A stretch of 27,343 nucleotides of DNA from a virus: positions 1 to 27,343 of IMG/VR virus record IMGVR_UViG_3300030105_003319, one strand, 5' to 3'. A model generated the notes under the pieces. The model was not told where the DNA came from. It saw only the letters and a list, made by a program, of their open reading frames with translations, and did no database searches. Of this stretch, positions 22,767-27,343 are shown piece by piece. The translations under genes and the position numbers were made by a program. The first letter of the stretch is position 1. Every line of letters begins with the position of its first letter.

Positions 22767-23795
22767 TCAATAGTTGTATACAGGAATTGCTAGCCTACCA
22801 CATGTACCAGAGTTAATTGTAATAAATCCAGCAGAGCATAGACATACTTGGACTGCTGCAATATTACTACCAGCATCAGCACAAAAACTTCCAGATTGTG
22901 CACATACAATTGTTCGCCCGGTGACGGTCGTATCAATAAGATCTCCAAAAAAGGATTTACCGCACCCAGACGTGTCTGTACCTGAAAAGTTTTGAGTAAT
23001 TGAGTTACTCGTACTAGTAACTCTGCCATACTGGTCATAACATGTCGTGTTAAACGGTTTACTCTCACCAGCACCAAGAGTAACCATACCAAGACAATTT
23101 GATGTCATCTGTAAACCATTACCAACTGTACTCTGATTAAGTGCGCAAGCACAAACTGTACAACCAGGTGCATTAACTATCTCTAATTTTCCTCCAGGGA
23201 AACCAAATGATGGGCATGTAAAGAGGCCTATTTGATTACCTCCTCCTCCGCTTAAACCATTACCAATACAGCTAGTAGGAACTGGCGCGCCTAAAACACT
23301 AAGTTGACCTGTAGTAGAGTTTACTCTTATAGATGTGCCATCAACAGCAGCTGAAAGCCCTTGAACTGGGTTAAGAGTAATACCGCCGTTAGTAGCTACA
23401 ACATCCGAATTTAACGACGTCGCTGATATAGCACCAGTAACAACATGAAGCTTGTTGTTAACATCATAGCTAATAGATGCAGTATCTGTTTGCGATCCTA
23501 TAAAAGCCCAATTAGAAAGTATAGAGTAATCAGTACCAGAAAGTTGAAATAGTAAATTATCTTCATATACTAAATCATTTTGTACTGCTTCAGCAAGAGA
23601 TGTTTTTGCACTAGATGTCAGTGGTGCATATACTAAATTTCCAGCAACATGCCCTCCTGCGGTAAAGCCATCTCCAACCCAGACCCTTTTTCGATCTGTA
23701 GTATATCCTAATTCACCCTGCTCAAGGATGACTGACTGACGTTGTGAGTCAGTACCTCTTCTTAATTTTAGTTTTACGATTTCGACGTCAGGCAT
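22767..23795 (-). CDS. Tail fibre with Mtd-N-like head and Cys-rich C-terminus
   Basis: The 342-residue product shares its N-terminal 50 residues in pattern with the previous fibre (LRRGTDSQRQSVILEQGELG, YTTDRKRVWVGDG). This indicates the same virion docking site. The middle is a beta stalk (ISYDVNNKLHVVTGAISATSL, in part). The C-terminal half contains 13 Cys, including GCTVCACAL and VCLCSAG, spaced irregularly. Disulfide-rich adhesive tips could explain the Cys, but many phage virions mature in the reducing cytoplasm, so this is open. The function is receptor binding by analogy. The start is ATG 23795, 12 nt after the upstream gene; no clear ribosome site or late motif is seen. Confidence 0.78.
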   Translation of the reverse strand: MPDVEIVKLKLRRGTDSQRQSVILEQGELGYTTDRKRVWVGDGFTAGGHVAGNLVYAPLTSSAKTSLAEAVQNDLVYEDNLLFQLSGTDYSILSNWAFIGSQTDTASISYDVNNKLHVVTGAISATSLNSDVVATNGGITLNPVQGLSAAVDGTSIRVNSTTGQLSVLGAPVPTSCIGNGLSGGGGNQIGLFTCPSFGFPGGKLEIVNAPGCTVCACALNQSTVGNGLQMTSNCLGMVTLGAGESKPFNTTCYDQYGRVTSTSNSITQNFSGTDTSGCGKSFFGDLIDTTVTGRTIVCAQSGSFCADAGSNIAAVQVCLCSAGFITINSGTCGRLAIPVYNY

Positions 23796-23807
23796 TTTTT
23801 AAAATTG

Positions 23808-24416
23808 TTAAGTTGTTCTTTGCCACACATACAATCCGAATGATGGTGGTATATTGTTATGTGGTGTTCCACTACCGGTAGTTTTAACTATATCATTTGA
23901 TAATCTATCATTACCATTGTTAGAGTTACCAGATTGAATTGTATCACCTCCTAGAGAAACTGAACCACCATTAGAAAACTTAGCCTCATGCCCGTGTGCA
24001 GGCAACTCAGCTGTTATTAGTTGATGGTTATATTTACCAATTGTGTTAGCACCAGCTGGTATTGATTTAGATTCTGTACCATCATTACCAGTACCTTCAC
24101 CGGCTATAAAACGGCCCTCTGATATCTGTATCCAAGAGGTTCCAGTAAAACGTGTCCCCGGGTTATTGTTATTTTGTGAAAATATAACCGCCCCTACTGG
24201 GTAGATTGCATCAGCGATAGCAGCTTTAAACGAAGCACCTAATGTACCGTCTACATCAATACCTTTCCCTGCTCTTCCTACCTTAAGAGCACTTTTATTA
24301 CCAAACCCATCATAAATATCCGCTTGCTCTTTATCCGGTAAAGCTGCACCGCAAGCATGCAGTACACCAACGTAAGTCTCGCTAATGTTAGTATTTGTTA
24401 AAGAGGTACTTGCCAT
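23808..24416 (-). CDS. Collar/short-tail-fibre-like protein
   Basis: From ATG 24416 the product is 202 residues. The C-terminal part carries signature segments of tail-fibre tips of the collar type: IYPVGAVIFSQNNNNPGTRF, SWIQISEGRFIAGEG, LPAHGHEA and HNNIPPSFGLYVWQR. The His-rich LPAHGHEA and the terminal NIPPSFGLYVWQR are common in such tips, and His residues can hold iron in the T4 short fibre gp12/L-type tips. The first 60 residues are a docking region. The longer start at 24449 would overlap the late motif, so I use the inner ATG, 5 nt after CATAAATA (24422-24429). Confidence 0.82.
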   Translation of the reverse strand: MASTSLTNTNISETYVGVLHACGAALPDKEQADIYDGFGNKSALKVGRAGKGIDVDGTLGASFKAAIADAIYPVGAVIFSQNNNNPGTRFTGTSWIQISEGRFIAGEGTGNDGTESKSIPAGANTIGKYNHQLITAELPAHGHEAKFSNGGSVSLGGDTIQSGNSNNGNDRLSNDIVKTTGSGTPHNNIPPSFGLYVWQRTT

Positions 24417-24421
24417 ATATA

Positions 24422-24429
24422 TATTTATG
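24422..24429 (-). promoter_or_regulatory. T4-like late promoter motif CATAAATA
   Basis: Minus-strand CATAAATA, 5 nt before the ATG at 24416. The spacing is that seen at 12067 and 12828. Confidence 0.5.
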
Positions 24430-24449
24430 TCAATGGCAGTATTAAGCAA

Positions 24450-26435
24450 TTAAATTTCTATGGAATCAACCAGAGTAAATGAAGGCTGCACGGTAGCTTC
24501 AACATTTACTTGAACTATATTAATTAGTTTTTGTTGTAGATCATAAATTAAGTTAAAACACCTATTTAAAACCCCTGTAAGGTTTTCTTCATTACTATGT
24601 ATATACAAATTCTCGATACTTTGTGTTAAGAGCTGTTTAAAATCGATTTCATAATTATAATCATCTAATTCAAGAATATCGTTTTTAAACTTTCCAGTAA
24701 ATCTACCTACAATATTATTTTTAATATTAAGAGTATCATTAAGAACCTTATAAAGCTCTGTATTTACTATAGATTGTTGTATAAAACTATCAGGATTTAA
24801 AGAAAATCCTGCACTACCGTAATTATTATAATTAAAATCCTTTAATACTCTTTGATATGCTGAAGAAGTTGGCTCATCAAAGAAAAATAACCTACCAGTC
24901 GTTAGCATAATAGCCCTATCGAATGAACTAGTGCCGGGAAAAATAGAAAATGAGGTTATATTATCATCTAAAAGACCATTTACTTCTGTTGTTTCCTGAA
25001 GACCTCCTACGATAGTACCTAGATTCCAATTAAATTTAGCAGTAGAAAAACTAATATCATTAAAATTCCATCTATTGTTAATAGTTGCGATTGATTCAGT
25101 ATTTACTACTTTTTGAGTAGTATCAGCATAGTTAAGTAAGTATAGTCGTTGTGTACGAAATTTACCAATAATCTCTACCGGTCTAGTTTTAAACTTTTTA
25201 TAAATAGTTTTATTTGTACCAAAGTACCAGTAGTTACTATCAGTACCAGAGAATGATAGTGAGTTAACCTCTTCATTATCTTCAATCGCAAGAGTATCAT
25301 TCATTATAAACTCCTCTTTAAAGCGATAACCCTCTCCACTAAATCGATATAGAAATGTAGTTCTAACAGTAATATCATCTGTCGTTATGTCTCTAAAAGT
25401 AACAACATATAATGAACCAAAATCTGGATCAAAGTTCATTGCACCAAAAGTCTCTTTATTAAAGTTAATTGACGTTATTCTAGTTATAAAGTTAAGTTCA
25501 TTATCAAAGAGTTTAATTACTCTGTTACCAGAATCGAAAACAGCGAGCTCTGTACTACTAGCTGCTAATTTAGTAGGTCTATCAAATTTAGTTTGTCGGG
25601 TTTCACCTCCAAAACCTCCAATTAGTTCAATATAATTTCTTCGGTTACGAAGTGAACTATCATTATTAACATAACCAGCTATATCATACTTTAAAACTAC
25701 ATTATTACCAGTATCAGCAAGATATAAGAAATCTTTTGTAGAAGCTAGTCCACCAATTTCGTTAAAAGCAAGATCATTTTCCTTACTTTCATAACCAGTA
25801 GAATCTTCAACTATAGTGAGTTTGTCATCATCACCAGTTAAGCAAATTAAATTAGTCGTAGTAGCAGCAAATAAAGCGAACGGGTTATTAGTACTAAGAG
25901 ATTTAACGTTAGTCTGTGCTGTTGCTGCTACTATATTACCGAAAGCACTCAAGTAATAATTTTGAGCGAATTTTTTATTACTAATATAATCAGGATTATT
26001 ATTATCTGAAATATTAATCGTAAATTCTTGCGTATTTACTGAAGACACAGTAGCATATCGTAAAGTACTTGCAAACGGTAATTTGTTAGACGGTATAAAT
26101 AATTTAGAGTATACAAAAGTATTATTATCTCTTAACTTTTCTAACTTATACTTAAAAAGATCGTAATTAAAGTTATCGTTAAGATTAAAAAGACATTTAT
26201 CTCTTGTATTAGGTAGGGTTAAATCGATATCACTTACTACCCTATCTTTAAAATATTCAGTATAAAGGAGATCCGTTCTATATGTACTTTTAGGTACTAA
26301 TGTCTTACCAGTAGATGGCTCTTTTACAACACCATCAGCAGTTTCAGCAAAACCATAGAAATCACTGCCAGTTAATGTAAACATATCACCGGAAGTATAA
26401 ATCTTTTTGTAGCTATAATAATTAGGAATTGCCAT
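24450..26435 (-). CDS. Beta-propeller (NHL-like) tail/baseplate protein
   Basis: The 661-residue product has an N-terminal region of about 150 residues, then repeated NHL-type blades (IGGLASTKDFLYLADTGNNV, RPTKLAASSTELAVFDSGN, YVVTFRD, NYWYFGTNKTIYKKF). A long beta-rich middle follows, and a C-terminal helical segment (IENLYIHSNEENLTGVLNRC). NHL propellers usually make protein or glycan contacts. The expected role is a tail-tip or baseplate component that presents the fibres encoded downstream. I start at ATG 26435 (MAIPNYYSYKK); an upstream in-frame TTG is at 26441. It overlaps the previous gene by 14 nt. Its family match is by pattern, so confidence in function is moderate. Confidence 0.75.
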   Translation of the reverse strand: MAIPNYYSYKKIYTSGDMFTLTGSDFYGFAETADGVVKEPSTGKTLVPKSTYRTDLLYTEYFKDRVVSDIDLTLPNTRDKCLFNLNDNFNYDLFKYKLEKLRDNNTFVYSKLFIPSNKLPFASTLRYATVSSVNTQEFTINISDNNNPDYISNKKFAQNYYLSAFGNIVAATAQTNVKSLSTNNPFALFAATTTNLICLTGDDDKLTIVEDSTGYESKENDLAFNEIGGLASTKDFLYLADTGNNVVLKYDIAGYVNNDSSLRNRRNYIELIGGFGGETRQTKFDRPTKLAASSTELAVFDSGNRVIKLFDNELNFITRITSINFNKETFGAMNFDPDFGSLYVVTFRDITTDDITVRTTFLYRFSGEGYRFKEEFIMNDTLAIEDNEEVNSLSFSGTDSNYWYFGTNKTIYKKFKTRPVEIIGKFRTQRLYLLNYADTTQKVVNTESIATINNRWNFNDISFSTAKFNWNLGTIVGGLQETTEVNGLLDDNITSFSIFPGTSSFDRAIMLTTGRLFFFDEPTSSAYQRVLKDFNYNNYGSAGFSLNPDSFIQQSIVNTELYKVLNDTLNIKNNIVGRFTGKFKNDILELDDYNYEIDFKQLLTQSIENLYIHSNEENLTGVLNRCFNLIYDLQQKLINIVQVNVEATVQPSFTLVDSIEI

Positions 26436-27343
26436 GATCAATGAATGTTATGTTATTAATTTTTGTACCAACCGGTAAAAACTGTTTAGCTTCTGCCAAT
26501 ATACTAGTTTTAATCTGATCTCTAACTTCTGTACTTGTAATGTTAAGATCTCTAACAATTACGTCTATTAAGTTAGATGAATTATGTCTATTAAACTTAA
26601 AAAACTGCTGTATTTCGGTTTTAGATGTTCTTTGTCCACCTGGTAAAGATAAAGTAATATCATCTACGTCTTTAGATGATAAATAAATTGCGTATATTTC
26701 TTCTTTACTGATGGCTCTATCATAAATGAGCGGATTACGTATAGTCAAATCTTTAGAGTAATAATAATTAGGTTGCCTTAAATAAGTAGCGAGATCCAGG
26801 TTGCTTTGAAAGCCAGTTGACCCTATGAAAAACTCATCGGAGAAAATATCTTGAATTTGATACTTCCCAGGTTGAAACGTTTGATTGTCATATAAATCAC
26901 CATTTATATATAGAGTAGAATTCCCTTGTAACGTATCAAGTCTATATGTAAAGTTATAAAATCCAGGTTCAAACGAACTTGGCTGAAACGATATAGTTTG
27001 ATTTAGTATATCCTCTGTATTTAGATAATTTGTCAAGCTTAACTTAAAATCGAGAGATGTTTTATCGTATATACGGTTAAGAGCGTTGTAATTTGTTAAG
27101 TTGCCTTTTTTAGTATTATCTGCCACTGATACACCAGATAAAGCAGCAGCTGTTAACGTTGGGAATGTACCTTTTGCTAAGTATAAATTATTAGCATTGT
27201 CTTTTGCCAGACATACCGGGTAAGTAAATTGATCACCTTTAATATACTCATTTACCCAATCTATTGATATAAATGAACCTCCGGATAATGATACAGCTTT
27301 TGAAGCTATTGGTATATCGATAGAACTAATATTAGCAGTGTAG
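26422..27343 (-). CDS. LamG/concanavalin-like tail protein, 5'-truncated by the window edge
   Basis: The frame stays open to the right edge, so the real start lies beyond 27343; GTG 27126 is an internal codon. At least 307 residues are present. The opening visible part contains ISIDWVNEYIKGDQFTYPV and LAKDNANNLYLAKGTFP. The middle has a LamG-type jelly roll: FYNFTYRLDTLQGNSTLYIN, GDLYDNQTF, EFFIGSTG and IRNPLIYDRAISKEEIYAIY, the last being the classic closing motif of LamG-type domains. The C-terminus is a helix plus strand (VRDQIKTSILAEAKQFLPVG). It is a tail or baseplate protein with a carbohydrate-binding-type fold; ligand unknown. It overlaps the next gene by 14 nt, implying coupled expression. 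Confidence 0.78.
   Translation of the reverse strand, partial: YTANISSIDIPIASKAVSLSGGSFISIDWVNEYIKGDQFTYPVCLAKDNANNLYLAKGTFPTLTAAALSGVSVADNTKKGNLTNYNALNRIYDKTSLDFKLSLTNYLNTEDILNQTISFQPSSFEPGFYNFTYRLDTLQGNSTLYINGDLYDNQTFQPGKYQIQDIFSDEFFIGSTGFQSNLDLATYLRQPNYYYSKDLTIRNPLIYDRAISKEEIYAIYLSSKDVDDITLSLPGGQRTSKTEIQQFFKFNRHNSSNLIDVIVRDLNITSTEVRDQIKTSILAEAKQFLPVGTKINNITFIDHGNS

Noticed and set aside
21159-23795. Diversity-generating retroelement suggested by Mtd-N-like heads
   Set aside because: No reverse transcriptase, template repeat or C-type-lectin variable region is seen in the window; the head domain also occurs in ordinary tail fibres.
27124-27126. GTG at 27126 as the start of the rightmost gene
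   Set aside because: The same frame continues without a stop for 72 more codons to the window edge with coherent protein sequence, so this GTG is internal.

Overview
The window looks like part of a large, AT-rich, T4-type myovirus genome infecting a Gram-negative, probably marine, bacterium. The case rests on a T4-like replication set (DnaB-type helicase gp41, ssDNA-binding protein gp32, sliding clamp gp45, RNase H/flap exonuclease, primase gp61), T4-like late promoter motifs (NATAAATA), closely packed overlapping genes, and a block of tail-fibre/adhesin genes. Gram-negative host envelope targeting is suggested by a phage-encoded lipoprotein and an outer-membrane beta-barrel protein. The host itself cannot be named from the sequence.

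Layout. 1-854 (-): 3'-truncated unknown gene behind a late-type promoter. 938-11637 (+): replication and nucleotide-metabolism block: HhH protein, class II glutamine amidotransferase, glycosyltransferase, helicase, DHH phosphoesterase, two genes in the positions where T4 has 33 and 59, SSB, Ala/Pro-rich protein, clamp, three small unknowns, 5'-3' exonuclease, primase, and a GSC-motif protein. 11624-12061 (-) and 12096-12422 (+): small divergent genes sharing a 34-bp double late promoter. 12461-14312 (+): envelope cassette: two-TM zinc-ribbon protein, Tyr-rich lipoprotein, small unknown, tRNA-Asn with encoded CCA, and outer-membrane barrel. A perfect-palindrome terminator at 14343-14380 separates this from 14392-27343 (-): a tail-tip/adhesin operon containing a 1475-residue Thr/Pro-repeat fibre with a Cys-rich tail, a protein combining a trypsin-like protease with a lectin-like region, two fibres sharing an Mtd-N-like head, a collar-type fibre tip, a beta-propeller protein and a LamG-like protein that runs off the right edge.

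Regulation. Nearly every plus-strand gene either overlaps or abuts its upstream neighbour, or starts 5-10 nt after a sigma70-like promoter with an almost invariant 16-nt spacer. Transcripts from these promoters would have essentially no 5' leader. T4-like late motifs sit 5-9 nt before several structural-type genes. This organisation, together with the protease/lectin adhesin locus and the envelope-modifying cassette, are the parts most worth a second look.

No stretch over 300 nt lacks a gene; the longest gaps are about 100-130 nt and hold promoters, a tRNA or the terminator.
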